Below are positions 1 to 9,827 of a stretch of 64,000 bases of DNA, piece after piece (position 1 is the stretch's first letter; the number at the start of each line of letters is the position of its first letter). The notes beneath the pieces were generated by a model. It saw only the letters and a program-made list of their open reading frames with translations, ran no database searches and was not told the DNA's origin. Made by a program: the position numbers and the translations under genes. This stretch comes from JBOGXB01 sp050694215 (lineage in GTDB: Bacteria > Actinomycetota > CADDZG01 > WHSQ01), in assembly GCA_050694215.1 (NCBI GenBank), contig JBOGXB010000002.1:4373-68372 (forward strand), in the 5' to 3' direction.

Positions 1-2
1 GA

Positions 3-3000
3 GTGGGAGGCGAGACCTTGACGAGGGAGGGAAGCACGCTCTCACTCCATGCATTGATCGTCGATGACGGCGCGGGCGGCGCCGAGCTGATGGCCTGGGC
101 GCTCCAGAGAGCCGGGTTCGATCTCGAGTGGGGCCGCGTCGACTCGGAGGACGCTCTTATCGCTGCGTTGACTCGAGATCTCGACTTGATCCTCGCCGAC
201 AACACTCTTGTAGACCTCAAAGCCCGGCGCGTCGTCGAGCTGGTGAACGCGTCGGAATTGAAGGTGCCGGTGATCCTCGTCACCGGACCGATCCGCGAGG
301 CAGAGAAGGTCGCGTGTCTGAAAGCGGGCGCGGCGGCACACTTACCCAAAGACAATCTCGACCGGCTCGGCGAGGTCGTTCGGGACGCCCTGGAAGATCG
401 GGAGCTGCGGGAGGAGGTCCGCGTTGCCCAGAAGCGCTATCGCGACCTCCTGGAGTCCGTGCCGGGCGTCGTGTACACGGCCGAGCCCGGCGAGAGAGGT
501 CGCTGGCTTTACGTGAGCCCGCAGATCGAGGACGTGCTCGGCTACTCCCCCGACGAGTGGACCGCGGACCCGACAATGTGGTTCCGGCACATCCATCCGG
601 AAGACCGAGCCCGCGTCATGGAAGCCGAGGGCAATCTGATCGGTACCTCCGAATCGGACCAACCGGAGTACCGGATGATCGCCCGCGACGGACGGGTCGT
701 ATGGGTGCGCGACCAGGCGAGCTACCTGGAGGACGGATCCGGAGGTCTCTTTCACGGCTTCATGATCGACGTCACCGCTCGCAAGGACGCTGAAGAGGAG
801 CTGCGCCGCAGCGAGCTCCGCAAGCAGGCGCTCTTCGAGTCGTCGTTCGACTGTGTGATCCTCGCGGACCGGGAGGGACGCATCCTGGAGTTCAACCCGG
901 CGGCGGAGAGGACCTTCGGCTACACACGTGAGGAGGTCGTCGGCCGGCCGCTTGCCGACACCATCGTCCCGCCGTCGCTGCGCGACGCTCACATCGCCGG
1001 CCTCAAGCGCTTCGTCGAGACCCACGAGCCCAGGGTGCTCGGCCGGCGCATCGAGATCTCCGGGATGCGGTCCGACGGCTCGGAGTTCCCGGTCGAGCTC
1101 GCGATCACCATGCTCGAGGCGGACGAGGAACCCGTCTTCGTCGCCTACCTGCGCGAGCTGACGGAGCGCAAGGAGATGGAGGACACGCTACGCGCGAGCG
1201 AGCAGCGCTTCCGCTCGCTTATCCAGAACGCACACGACGTGGTCAGCATCACCGACGCATCGGGCGTCAACAAATACGTGAGCCCCGGGATAGAGCGACT
1301 GCTGGGGTACCGGCCAGAGGAGCTCGTCGGGTCCGTCGGCATGAATTTCCTGCACCCAGACGACCTCGAGCTCGCTGCGTCCGTCGGTGCCGACGTCCTT
1401 GCTTCCGACGACAGTGTGCGCACCAATGAGATCAGGGCAAGACACAAGAATGGATCGTGGATCTGGCTCGAGTTCACCGTCGCCAACAGGCTCAACGATC
1501 CTTCGATCGAAGGGATAGTCGCCAACTTCCACGACATAACAGAGCGCAAGGAAGCGGAAGCGCGCCACCAAGGCCAGAGCGAGGTCCTTCGGATGATCGC
1601 CGAGGGCGATCCCCTCGAGAACACATTGTCCGTATTGGTGAAGACGGTGGAGCAGCTCGGTGACGACGCCCTGTGCTTGGTCATGCTGCTCGACGAGAGC
1701 GGCGAGACGCTCGACCTCGTTGCGGGTCCGAGCGTTCCTGCGAAGCTGAAGGATGCGCTTGGTTCGGGTGTGTCGGTCGACGCCGCCGGAACGCCCTGCG
1801 GAATCGCGGCCTCCTCCAAGCGCCTGTTCGTCTCCCCGGACATCGCCACGGATCCGCGACTGGAGGGCTCACGGGAGATGTCCCTGAGCGTCGGATTGAG
1901 GTCGGCGTGGTCGTTCCCGATCCGCTCCTCGAACGGCGACGGCTTGCTCGGGACCTTCTGCGTGTATCACAAGCATCCTGGAGAGCCCACCTCCTGGGAT
2001 CTCGAGACGGCCGACAGAGCCGCGCAGCTCGCGGCGATCGCGATCGAGAGGGCGAGCACCGACCGTGCGGTCAGGCACAGCGAGGAGAAGTTCCGTGCTC
2101 TGTTCGCGACGAACCCCATCCCGATGTGGGTGTGGGATCGCGAATCGTTTGGCTTCCTTGCGGTCAACGCAGCGGCGGTGGAGAAGTACGGGTATTCCGA
2201 GGACGAATTCCTGAGGATGCAAATCACCGATATCCGTCCGAGCGAGGATGTATCCTCCCTCCTCGAGTTCCTCAGGGAGCGAAAGCAATCTCACGGCGAG
2301 CACGCCGGCACGTGGAGGCACGTCACCAAGGACGGTCGCGTCCTCGAGGTCGAGATCCACTGGCAGACCATCGACTTCGAGGACAGGGACGCCGCCCTGG
2401 CGGCCGTTCACGACGTCACCGAGCGCAACCAGTCGGAGGGGCAACGCCGGAAGCTCGAGCAGCAGCTTCGACAGGCCCAGAAGATGGAGTCCATCGGGCG
2501 TCTGGCCGGGGGCATCGCCCATGACTTCAACAATCTGCTCGCGGTGATCATCAACTACGCGAGCTTCCTGGAGGAAGAGTTCGACCGCTCGGACCCGCGG
2601 CGCGAGGACCTCGAAGAGATCAAACGCGCGGGGGAGCGCGGCGCCAACCTCGTTCGTCAGCTTCTTGCCTTCTCTCGCAAGGAGCTCATGGAGCCCCGGA
2701 ATGTGGACCTCAACGACATCGTGTCGGACACGGAGAAGCTGCTGAAGCGAACCATCGGTGAGGACGTGGATCTCCAGATCGTCGGCCGGGAAGGCTTGTG
2801 GATCACCAAGGTTGATCCCGGACAGGTCGAACAGGTGCTGATGAACCTCGCGGTCAACGCACGCGACGCGATGCCCGAGGGTGGCTCGCTAGTGTTAGAG
2901 ACCTCGAACGTAGTGGTCGATGAAGTTCATGCCAAGCGCAGGGAAGGCCTCAAGGAAGGCGACTACGCGTGTGTGACGGTGAGCGACACCGGTCGCGGCA

Positions 3001-3599
3001 TGACGGACGAGATCCGCGCCCAGATCTTCGAACCCTTCTTCACGACCAAGAAGAGAGGTGAGGGCACCGGCCTCGGGCTCGCGACGGTCTACGGGATCGT
3101 GAAGCAATTGAACGGCTACATCTCCTGCTACTCGGAGGTGGATCATGGGACCACGTTCCGCATCTACTTCCCGGTGGTAACAGACGATGCCGATCCTGCG
3201 GGGAGATCTCCGAAGCTGAACGGCACGAAGGGTGACGGAGAGACAGTCCTCTTGGTTGAGGACGAAGCCCCCGTGCGCAACCTCGTGGTGCGGGTGCTCA
3301 CCCGGGGCGGCTACAGGGTGATCCCCGCCGCTTCCGCGGAGGAGGCCCTGGACCTGTACTACGCACCCGAGGGGGGCGCCGATCTGCTGCTGACCGACGT
3401 GATCATGCCCGGGATGTCTGGCAAGGAGCTGTCCGAGCGTCTCGCGACCGGGAACCGCGTGCCGACCCTCTACATGTCCGGTTACACGGATTCCATCATC
3501 GCCAAACACGGAGTCCTGGAGGAGGGGGCAGCTTTCATCCAGAAGCCCTTCAATGCCGATGATCTGCTGGAGAAGATACGGGAGGTTCTCAAACGATGA
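3..3599 (+). CDS. Hybrid sensor histidine kinase (REC-PAS3-GAF-PAS-HisKA-HATPase-REC)
   Basis: Predicted soluble 1198-residue signal-transducing kinase with no membrane segment seen. Domains in order: a receiver (acid pair D21-D22, phospho-acceptor D66, K116), three PAS domains at about 145-263, 273-392 and 399-520, a GAF domain at about 527-690, a fourth PAS at 693-815, HisKA with the phosphorylatable H840 in a GGIAHDFNN motif, HATPase_c (N box near 947, VSDTGRGM near 993, GTGLGLA near 1021), and a C-terminal receiver with D1132. The GTG at position 3 is the first start visible; the true start may lie upstream of the window. The stop overlaps the ATG of the next gene, so the two are translationally coupled. 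The signal sensed cannot be told from sequence. Confidence 0.9.
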   Translation: MGGETLTREGSTLSLHALIVDDGAGGAELMAWALQRAGFDLEWGRVDSEDALIAALTRDLDLILADNTLVDLKARRVVELVNASELKVPVILVTGPIREAEKVACLKAGAAAHLPKDNLDRLGEVVRDALEDRELREEVRVAQKRYRDLLESVPGVVYTAEPGERGRWLYVSPQIEDVLGYSPDEWTADPTMWFRHIHPEDRARVMEAEGNLIGTSESDQPEYRMIARDGRVVWVRDQASYLEDGSGGLFHGFMIDVTARKDAEEELRRSELRKQALFESSFDCVILADREGRILEFNPAAERTFGYTREEVVGRPLADTIVPPSLRDAHIAGLKRFVETHEPRVLGRRIEISGMRSDGSEFPVELAITMLEADEEPVFVAYLRELTERKEMEDTLRASEQRFRSLIQNAHDVVSITDASGVNKYVSPGIERLLGYRPEELVGSVGMNFLHPDDLELAASVGADVLASDDSVRTNEIRARHKNGSWIWLEFTVANRLNDPSIEGIVANFHDITERKEAEARHQGQSEVLRMIAEGDPLENTLSVLVKTVEQLGDDALCLVMLLDESGETLDLVAGPSVPAKLKDALGSGVSVDAAGTPCGIAASSKRLFVSPDIATDPRLEGSREMSLSVGLRSAWSFPIRSSNGDGLLGTFCVYHKHPGEPTSWDLETADRAAQLAAIAIERASTDRAVRHSEEKFRALFATNPIPMWVWDRESFGFLAVNAAAVEKYGYSEDEFLRMQITDIRPSEDVSSLLEFLRERKQSHGEHAGTWRHVTKDGRVLEVEIHWQTIDFEDRDAALAAVHDVTERNQSEGQRRKLEQQLRQAQKMESIGRLAGGIAHDFNNLLAVIINYASFLEEEFDRSDPRREDLEEIKRAGERGANLVRQLLAFSRKELMEPRNVDLNDIVSDTEKLLKRTIGEDVDLQIVGREGLWITKVDPGQVEQVLMNLAVNARDAMPEGGSLVLETSNVVVDEVHAKRREGLKEGDYACVTVSDTGRGMTDEIRAQIFEPFFTTKKRGEGTGLGLATVYGIVKQLNGYISCYSEVDHGTTFRIYFPVVTDDADPAGRSPKLNGTKGDGETVLLVEDEAPVRNLVVRVLTRGGYRVIPAASAEEALDLYYAPEGGADLLLTDVIMPGMSGKELSERLATGNRVPTLYMSGYTDSIIAKHGVLEEGAAFIQKPFNADDLLEKIREVLKR

Positions 3600-4711
3600 T
3601 TCGCGAGCCGGCAGTGATGAGCGCGGGAGAGCCGACGCAGCAGGGAGTTGCTCGTGTCCTCGTGGTCGACGACGAGGCCCCGATCCGGCGTCTGCTGACT
3701 CGCCTGCTCGCGCGACACGGCTACGAGTGCACCGAGGCTGCCGACACTCTCGAGGCGCGATCGAAGCTCGACGGAGATGAATTCCAGCTCGTCCTCACCG
3801 ACATGAACATGCCCGGGGACTCCGGCATGGAGCTCATTCAGGACGTGATCGCCAACCATCCCAATACTGCGACGGTGATGGTTACCGGTCAGGACGACAC
3901 CGCGCTGGCCAATGCCGCACTCGAGCTGGGCGCGTACGGCTACGTCGTCAAGCCGTTCCAGGGAAACGAGATCCTCATCAACGTGTTCAACGCGCTGCGG
4001 AGACGAACTCTCGAGATCGAGAACCGCAGACACCGCCAGCGGCTCGAACAGATGGTCCAGGAGCGAACGGCCGAGCTGTGGAAGGCAGTGCAGGACCTCG
4101 AGTGGGCGCGCGACGAGCTTCAGGGATCGCGTGCCGAAACGGTCGAGAGGCTCTCGATCGCGGCCGAGTTCCGCGACGACGAGACCGCGCATCACATCCA
4201 TCGCATGAGCCGCTACTGCGCCCTACTAGCGCGCAGCGCGGGGGCCGACCAAGAACGCAGCGAGCTGATCCGTGTCGCCAGCATCATGCACGACGTCGGC
4301 AAGATCGGTATCCCGGACCACATCCTGCTGAAGCCCGGCAAACTCACGCGGGAGGAGTTCGACATCATGAGGACGCACGCGGAGATCGGGTATCGAATCC
4401 TGGCCGGCTCGGACTCCGAGCTGCTGAAGCTGGCGGCTGAGATCGCCCTTATGCACCACGAGTGGTTCGACGGACGCGGCTACCCCAACGGGCTGGGGGG
4501 GGAGGAGATCCCCTTCGAGGGCCGAATCGGGGCCATCGCGGACGTCTTCGACGCGCTAACGACGAATCGCGTCTACCGCAAGGCGTTCAACCTCGGGGAG
4601 GCGCTCGAGATCATGAAGCAAGGCCGGGGAGGGCAGTTCGACCCCCGCCTTCTCGACTTGTTCTTCGACGACATCTCCGAGGCTCTTCGGATCAAAGAAC
4701 AGCACGAGTAG
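3596..4711 (+). CDS. Response regulator with HD-GYP output domain
   Basis: A 371-residue two-domain regulator. Residues about 18-135 form a receiver with phospho-acceptor D69. A short coiled linker (about 140-180) leads to an HD-GYP domain with H232-D233 in HDVGKIG and the G295-Y296-P297 signature, all metal and catalytic motifs intact. HD-GYP proteins hydrolyse cyclic-di-GMP, so the expected output is lowering of that messenger. Its ATG overlaps the kinase stop by 4 nt, making it the likely cognate partner. A second ATG at 3617 is an alternative start. Confidence 0.92.
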   Translation: MIREPAVMSAGEPTQQGVARVLVVDDEAPIRRLLTRLLARHGYECTEAADTLEARSKLDGDEFQLVLTDMNMPGDSGMELIQDVIANHPNTATVMVTGQDDTALANAALELGAYGYVVKPFQGNEILINVFNALRRRTLEIENRRHRQRLEQMVQERTAELWKAVQDLEWARDELQGSRAETVERLSIAAEFRDDETAHHIHRMSRYCALLARSAGADQERSELIRVASIMHDVGKIGIPDHILLKPGKLTREEFDIMRTHAEIGYRILAGSDSELLKLAAEIALMHHEWFDGRGYPNGLGGEEIPFEGRIGAIADVFDALTTNRVYRKAFNLGEALEIMKQGRGGQFDPRLLDLFFDDISEALRIKEQHE

Positions 4712-4718
4712 TCCTTTT

Positions 4719-4732
4719 CGGGCAACCGCCCG
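4719..4732. terminator. Short GC hairpin between convergent genes
   Basis: A 5-bp stem (CGGGC/GCCCG) with an AACC loop lies between the convergent HD-GYP and FtsH-like stop codons. There is no T-run on either strand, so it would be an atypical, possibly bidirectional terminator. Confidence 0.3.
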
Positions 4733-4733
4733 C

Positions 4734-7166
4734 CTAGTCGTCGTCTGCCGTGCTGTGGTCCGCCTGCGTCGCGACCTGCTCCGGACCGAAGTGGCTTCCG
4801 GCCAGGACCGGCAGCGGAAGGTCCACACGCGAGTGCCGCTTGTGGGCCGCCACCACCTGGGCGTGGTATGCCTCGGCCATCTCCCCGAATTCCTTCGAGT
4901 GGTAGGGACGCCCGTCGATGAGCGGCCCCTCGCGGCCCTCGATGATCGCCTCGACGTCGTCGCCGGTCACGGTCTTGTGGGTCTCAAGCGCATGCGCGAT
5001 AGCGAGGACGTCCCCCCGGTTCTCCTCCAGCACTTCCTGAGTGAGCCTCAACAGCTCGCCGAGCTTGTCCTCGATGCGTTCGCCGAGGTCCGTGTTGAGA
5101 AGATCCGGCTCCTTCTTGCCCTTCTCCTTGCCCGGCTTGCCTCCGCCACCGATGCCGACCTCGTGCGTGACGCCGTGAGACGTGACGGTGGTTCCCATAC
5201 CCCAATAGCCCTCCATCAGGGTGGCGATCCGGGTTGCGCCCTCGAGGTCTCCGGAGACGCCCGACGAGTTGTCTCCCTCGAAGAACATCCGCTCGCCTGC
5301 GAGTGCGGCGAGACTCGACATGATGTCGGCCTCGTACTCGCTGCGCCAGCGAGTGAACTGGTCCTCCGGTGGTATCGATGCAACCATGCCTAGATACGTT
5401 CCGCCCTTCTCGATCGTCGCGATGTCGATCGTCAGGTGGTGACGGACCCTGTAAGCGACGACCGCGTGGCAAGCCTCGTGGATGGCGACTGCATGGCGTT
5501 CGCGCTCGATGTACTCGACGTCCTCGGGGGGGCCGAGGTCCTTGAGCTGCTTGGCCTTGATGACGTCCGGCCACTGGATCGTGTCGCGGCCACTCCGAAT
5601 GGCGTTGATGAGCGCCTCGTTGACGAGGTCCTTGATCGTCGCACCGGTCGAGTAGGGAGTGATCGTCGCCAGCCTATCGACTTCCTCCTCGGCCAGCTCG
5701 TGGTTGACCTTGTCGAAGTAGCCGACGTAAGTGCGGACGCGCCCCACCTTCGATGGATAGCCGACTTTGTAGATGCGATCCAGACGACCCGGACGCAGCA
5801 GCGCCTCGTCCAGCGCTTGAGGCATGTTCGTGGCCATCATTATCAGGATGCGGTACTTGGGCGGCGGCTTCGGGCGCATTCCGAGCGCGCGCCGGACGAT
5901 GCGATTCCAGAAGCCGCGCGGTTTCTTGAGACCCGACATCTCGGTGAGGAGCGCTTGCAAGGTCCCCATACCGCCGCCTCCGCCGCCCATGCCGCCCATG
6001 AAGATGCGGTCGAACACTCGCCCCCGGCGCTCGGCGACGTCACTGTGAAGACTCGAGCGGACGATCAGCGATTGGGATACGGGCGACATGTAGGAGAGAC
6101 CGTTGCAGCCGTCGGCGACCTGCCACGGGGCGGGGGTCATCGCCGGCTGGCCCCACGGCCCTCCGCCGGTGAGCATCCCGCGGTTCCCGAGTGCGTCGGC
6201 CTCGTCGAAGAAGACGATCACTCCGCCGTAGCGGACGGCGAGCTTGCGGAGCTTGCGGAACAGACCCTTGACCTTGAGGATGCCCACCCCCATGAACATG
6301 TTGATGAACGCCCCCGGGTCGACGAAGACGAACGGCTTCCCCGTCTCGCCCGCGACAGCTTCGGCCATGAGCGTCTTCCCTGTTCCCGGAGGCCCCCACA
6401 GCAGTATCCCGCCGGGAACGTAGCCGCCCTTGTCCTCGATGGATTCGGGGGCGTCGAGGAAGAGCATGTTCTCCTTGATTTTCTCGAGGACGCTGTCCTG
6501 CCCCCACACGTCGGTGAAGCGGGTCTTGATGTCGTCGGGGAAGTAGACGTCGACTCCGCCACGTGACAGGAACCAGAAGAGCCCGACGAACTGGATGATG
6601 ACGATGAAGAAGAGGAAGACGACCCGGATGAGGAGCGGCGCCGCGGCGATAAGGATGCCCGGGAGCTCGAAGATGGCGGTCGCCGGCGAGAGATCCATGG
6701 CACCGGCGATGACCAGGTCGATGACCGCCAGATAAAAGAGCCACTTCAGAGCGCGGCCGAGACGGAAGCGGTTCCAGTCGTTCATCCGCGCCAGGCGCTT
6801 GTCCCAGCCTCCGAAGACCCTCTGAGTCCACAAGCGGTGGTAGGCGGCCGAGCCCTCGCTGATCAGGTAGTGAAGCTGGCGCAGGAACTCGATCCCGGCG
6901 AGGACCAGCAGCCAGCCGTGGGAGCGAGCGGTCAGCTCCGCGACCTCCCGGATCGAGAGCAGCGGGTTCTCGGTTACGGCGGCCCAGAACAGGAAGAGCC
7001 ACGCGCCCAGCACGAAGGCGAGGATCTTGACGCGATCCCACCACGCGAGGGGCTTGCGCGTCGGGCGGTCCTCCTCCCGCTCACGCGACTGATACTCGAC
7101 GGGCCCCTTGTCGTGGTCGGGAAAGGCCAGCCCAGGCTTGCGGCCGCCCCGGTCGGAGTCGGTCAT
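4734..7166 (-). CDS. Divergent membrane-bound FtsH-like AAA+ zinc protease
   Basis: An 810-residue protein. The N-terminal third has about four hydrophobic segments, followed by an AAA+ ATPase with Walker A GPPGTGKT (K264), a pore motif FINMFMGVG and Walker B FFDEAD. The C-terminal peptidase domain has zinc motif HEACH (H563, E564, H567) and a downstream SGDLEGAT that fits the third ligand. These are the FtsH hallmarks: ATP-driven degradation of membrane or damaged proteins. Compared with normal FtsH there is an insertion of roughly 60 residues between Walker B and the arginine-finger region, including a glycine/methionine-rich loop, and more membrane segments. The open frame extends upstream to 7349, but that would overlap the preceding gene; ATG 7166 is chosen. 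Confidence 0.85.
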   Translation of the reverse strand: MTDSDRGGRKPGLAFPDHDKGPVEYQSREREEDRPTRKPLAWWDRVKILAFVLGAWLFLFWAAVTENPLLSIREVAELTARSHGWLLVLAGIEFLRQLHYLISEGSAAYHRLWTQRVFGGWDKRLARMNDWNRFRLGRALKWLFYLAVIDLVIAGAMDLSPATAIFELPGILIAAAPLLIRVVFLFFIVIIQFVGLFWFLSRGGVDVYFPDDIKTRFTDVWGQDSVLEKIKENMLFLDAPESIEDKGGYVPGGILLWGPPGTGKTLMAEAVAGETGKPFVFVDPGAFINMFMGVGILKVKGLFRKLRKLAVRYGGVIVFFDEADALGNRGMLTGGGPWGQPAMTPAPWQVADGCNGLSYMSPVSQSLIVRSSLHSDVAERRGRVFDRIFMGGMGGGGGGMGTLQALLTEMSGLKKPRGFWNRIVRRALGMRPKPPPKYRILIMMATNMPQALDEALLRPGRLDRIYKVGYPSKVGRVRTYVGYFDKVNHELAEEEVDRLATITPYSTGATIKDLVNEALINAIRSGRDTIQWPDVIKAKQLKDLGPPEDVEYIERERHAVAIHEACHAVVAYRVRHHLTIDIATIEKGGTYLGMVASIPPEDQFTRWRSEYEADIMSSLAALAGERMFFEGDNSSGVSGDLEGATRIATLMEGYWGMGTTVTSHGVTHEVGIGGGGKPGKEKGKKEPDLLNTDLGERIEDKLGELLRLTQEVLEENRGDVLAIAHALETHKTVTGDDVEAIIEGREGPLIDGRPYHSKEFGEMAEAYHAQVVAAHKRHSRVDLPLPVLAGSHFGPEQVATQADHSTADDD

Positions 7167-7290
7167 AGGGTCACTATCGTCAGCTATCCGGCCTACTTGC
7201 GCCACCCCCCTCGCGGCGAAATCCAATCCGTAGTATCTCCCGGCCCTCGAGTCGCTCGGGACACAAGGCAATAGTGATGGAGCCCTCCGG

Positions 7291-7941
7291 CTACATCCGG
7301 TCGAGCAGCTCCTTCTTCTTGGTTTGGAACTCCTCCTCCGAGATGGCACCGGCCTTCCGCAGGCGAGCGAGGGCCTCGATCTGCTCCGGGATGCTCTGGC
7401 TTCCCCCCACGGCCGCGGCCGAGCGTGGCTGCATCATCCGATCCGAGTTCGCCTCGGTCGCCTTGTAGATCATGAGCTGCACCTGCTCGGGCTTACGGAC
7501 GTTCCCGATGCGGGTCTGGCCTCGCTCTCCCGCGGACTCCACGAGGAGGTCGCCGGCTCCAAACACCCGCTCGAGAACCGTCTGCGTGAACGCGACGTCG
7601 TTGATTCGCTCCAGCGGTATCTCCTTGGAGTGCTTCGCGATGATCCCGCTCCGAGTGATCAACCGATCGCTCGTCAGCACGAATATCGTGAATCGCCACC
7701 GAAGGAACGGGATGAGGGCGAAGTAGATCCACGCCAGGGTGAACAGCCCTCCCACCACGCTCTTGGCCGTCTCCTGGGTCGACTCCTTCGAGAAGATCGC
7801 CTCCATCGCCTGGTAACCGAGGAACAAACCCAGAAGCAGGACGAGTGTCCACAACACGGGCGGTGCCGCCGAGATCCAATGCGGGCGGAGCTCGAAGACG
7901 ACCTTCTCGTGATCGGCCAGCAGCGATCTCGGGAACCCCAT
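7291..7941 (-). CDS. PH-domain membrane protein with C-terminal SHOCT domain
   Basis: A 216-residue protein with two hydrophobic segments (about 28-46 and 64-82), a bacterial PH-like domain of the DUF304 type (about 85-155) and a C-terminal SHOCT helix pair (about 180-216: IPEQIEALARLRKAG and following). This architecture is common in actinobacteria. The function is unknown; SHOCT is thought to mediate oligomerisation or binding. It reads divergently from gatC across only 34 nt and precedes the FtsH-like gene on the same strand with a 124-nt gap, so the two may be co-expressed. Confidence 0.85.
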   Translation of the reverse strand: MGFPRSLLADHEKVVFELRPHWISAAPPVLWTLVLLLGLFLGYQAMEAIFSKESTQETAKSVVGGLFTLAWIYFALIPFLRWRFTIFVLTSDRLITRSGIIAKHSKEIPLERINDVAFTQTVLERVFGAGDLLVESAGERGQTRIGNVRKPEQVQLMIYKATEANSDRMMQPRSAAAVGGSQSIPEQIEALARLRKAGAISEEEFQTKKKELLDRM

Positions 7942-7975
7942 GCCGCAAAGGTATCCAAACTAGTATCCCCACGTC
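7942..7975. promoter_or_regulatory. Divergent promoter region, PH gene / gatC (both probably leaderless)
   Basis: On the plus strand TAGTAT (7961-7966) lies 9 nt before the gatC ATG. On the minus strand TACCTT (7953-7948) lies 6 nt before the ATG of the PH-domain gene. Neither start has a Shine-Dalgarno sequence, and the whole gap is 34 nt, so transcripts should begin at or next to the start codons. Confidence 0.45.
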
Positions 7976-8269
7976 ATGGCCATCGATAGGCAGGCGGTTG
8001 ATCACGTCGCCCGGCTGGCGCGCCTCGCGCTGGACGAGGACGAACGGGAACGGATGATGGGTGAGCTCGCGCAGATACTGGCCCATGCGGAGAAGATCCA
8101 GGAGCTCGATCTCGACGCCGTCGAGCCAACGTCCCACTCCCTGCCGATTCGCAATGTCATGCGTCCGGACGAGGTCCGTACCGGTCTTACGCAGGACGAG
8201 GCTCTGGCCAATGCCCCCGCGGCAGAGGCCGGGCGCTTCAGGGTTCCTCGAATCATCGAGGACGCGTGA
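7976..8269 (+). CDS. gatC: Glutamyl-tRNA(Gln) amidotransferase subunit C
   Basis: A 97-residue GatC of normal length. The N-terminal helix carries the typical VDHVARLARLAL motif, and the C-terminal half has the conserved hydrophobic/proline segment that wraps between GatA and GatB. It stabilises the GatCAB complex that amidates Glu-tRNA(Gln), and in many bacteria Asp-tRNA(Asn). First gene of gatC-gatA-gatB. There is no Shine-Dalgarno; the start sits just behind a TAGTAT box. Confidence 0.95.
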   Translation: MAIDRQAVDHVARLARLALDEDERERMMGELAQILAHAEKIQELDLDAVEPTSHSLPIRNVMRPDEVRTGLTQDEALANAPAAEAGRFRVPRIIEDA

Positions 8270-8285
8270 TGCATCGGGTGTTGCG

Positions 8286-8327
8286 TGTCAGGCAACTGTC
8301 TGACAATTGTCTGAGAACCGTCGGACA
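8286..8327. repeat. 42-nt imperfect dyad between gatC and gatA
   Basis: An imperfect inverted repeat centred between 8306 and 8307 on the perfect palindrome GACAATTGTC, flanked by further half-matching arms (TGTC at the left end, GACA at the right). The motif TGTCTGA occurs twice inside. It fills most of the 79-nt gap between gatC and the preferred gatA start. It could be an operator or an RNA hairpin that tunes gatAB; no T-run follows. Confidence 0.5.
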
Positions 8328-8348
8328 GGTCCTCGATGGAGTGGATAC

Positions 8349-9827
8349 GTGACCGGCGAGCTCGTATGGCGATCCGCGGTGGAGCTCGCCGACTCTCTTG
8401 CCTCCGGCGGGGTCTCTTCGGCGGAGATCGCCGAGGCCCTGATCGCCCGCGCCGAGGAGGTGGAGGGCTCGATCGCCGCCTACCTGACCCGCACCGACGA
8501 TCGGGCGCTCGAGGACGCTCGCGCCGCGGACGAGCGGCGCGGCCGTGGAGAGGCCCACTCGCGCTTCGACGGGGTTCCGATCGGATACAAGGACGTATTC
8601 GTCACCAAGGGTGTCGCCTCGACGAGCGGGTCGAGGATCCTGGACGGCTTCGTTCCCCCTTACGACTCCACCGTCGTCGCTCGCTGCGGAGCCGCCGGGA
8701 TGCCGATGCTGGGCAAGCTCAACATGGACGAGTTCGCGATGGGGTCGTCGACCGAGAACTCGGGCTTCCACGTGACCCGCAATCCCTGGGACGGGGACCG
8801 CGTCCCCGGAGGCTCCTCCGGCGGTGCCACCGCGGCCGTGGCGGCCGGAGCGGCTCCCTGGGCCTGGGGGACCGACACGGGAGGGTCCGTGCGCCAACCG
8901 GCCTCACTCTGCGGCCTCGTCGGGATGAAGCCGACCTATGGGCTCGTGTCGCGATACGGCATGATCGCGTTCGCTTCGTCGCTCGATCAGGCGGGGCCGA
9001 TCACGCGCACGGTCGAGGACGCAGCCGCGCTGCTGAAGGTAGCGGCAGGCCACGACGCCCTCGACGCGACCTCCCTGGACGAAGAGGTCCCCGACTACCT
9101 CGACGGTATCGACGCAGGCATCTCGGGGCTGCGCATCGGGATGGTCAAGGAGTTCGAGTCGGGAGAAGGGACGCAGGCCGGGGTGCGCGCGCGGGTCGAC
9201 GAGGCCTATCAACGGTTCGAGAAGCTCGGCGCCACCCTGGAGGAGGTGTCTCTTCCGTCTTTCGAGCACGCGATCTCCGCGTACTACCTGATCGCTCCGG
9301 CGGAAGCGTCGGCGAACCTGGCTCGTTACGACGGAGTGCGATACGGATTCCGGGCCGAAGGGGACGACATCATCCGCATGACCTCTCGCACGCGCGACGA
9401 GGGCTTCGGGACGGAGGTGAAGCGCCGCATCATGCTCGGGACGTACGCGTTGTCTGCCGGCTACTACGACGCTTACTACGGGAAGGCGCAGAAGGTACGC
9501 ACGTTGATCATCGAGGACCTGAAGCGCGCCTACGACGCGGTCGATCTCATCGTTTGCCCAACGTCGCCGACCACCGCGTTCAAAATCGGCGAACGAACGG
9601 AGGACCCACTCGCGATGTATCTCTCGGACGTCTTCACCGTGCCGGTGAACCTCGCGGGTAACGCAGGAATCAGCGTGCCGTGCGGCCTCTCACCGGACGA
9701 CGGCCTGCCGGTGGGTGTGCAGATCATCGCGAAGGCTCTGGACGAGAAGATGATGTTCCGCGCCGCATACGCCTTCGAACAGGATCTCGGGTGGGCGGGC
9801 TCGATGGAGAGCAGGCCCCCACTGTGA
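8349..9827 (+). CDS. gatA: Glutamyl-tRNA(Gln) amidotransferase subunit A
   Basis: A 492-residue amidase-signature enzyme that hydrolyses glutamine and channels ammonia to GatB. The amidase signature is intact: the catalytic Lys is in the GYKD segment, the cis-Ser and nucleophilic Ser are in the glycine/serine-rich GGSSGG and TGGSVRQPA segments. GTG 8349 is preferred because GGAG lies 8-10 nt upstream and the protein then begins at the usual place for the family. A TTG at 8307 in the same frame lies inside the dyad and has no ribosome site. The stop overlaps the gatB start by 4 nt. Confidence 0.95.
   Translation: MTGELVWRSAVELADSLASGGVSSAEIAEALIARAEEVEGSIAAYLTRTDDRALEDARAADERRGRGEAHSRFDGVPIGYKDVFVTKGVASTSGSRILDGFVPPYDSTVVARCGAAGMPMLGKLNMDEFAMGSSTENSGFHVTRNPWDGDRVPGGSSGGATAAVAAGAAPWAWGTDTGGSVRQPASLCGLVGMKPTYGLVSRYGMIAFASSLDQAGPITRTVEDAAALLKVAAGHDALDATSLDEEVPDYLDGIDAGISGLRIGMVKEFESGEGTQAGVRARVDEAYQRFEKLGATLEEVSLPSFEHAISAYYLIAPAEASANLARYDGVRYGFRAEGDDIIRMTSRTRDEGFGTEVKRRIMLGTYALSAGYYDAYYGKAQKVRTLIIEDLKRAYDAVDLIVCPTSPTTAFKIGERTEDPLAMYLSDVFTVPVNLAGNAGISVPCGLSPDDGLPVGVQIIAKALDEKMMFRAAYAFEQDLGWAGSMESRPPL

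Noticed and set aside
7167..7349. Longer N-terminus for the FtsH-like protein
   Set aside because: It would overlap the PH/SHOCT gene by 59 nt and is Arg/Ser-rich without any membrane or family feature.
8307..8348. TTG 8307 as the gatA start
   Set aside because: It lies in the middle of the dyad, lacks a ribosome site and adds residues not typical of GatA; GTG 8349 has GGAG upstream.
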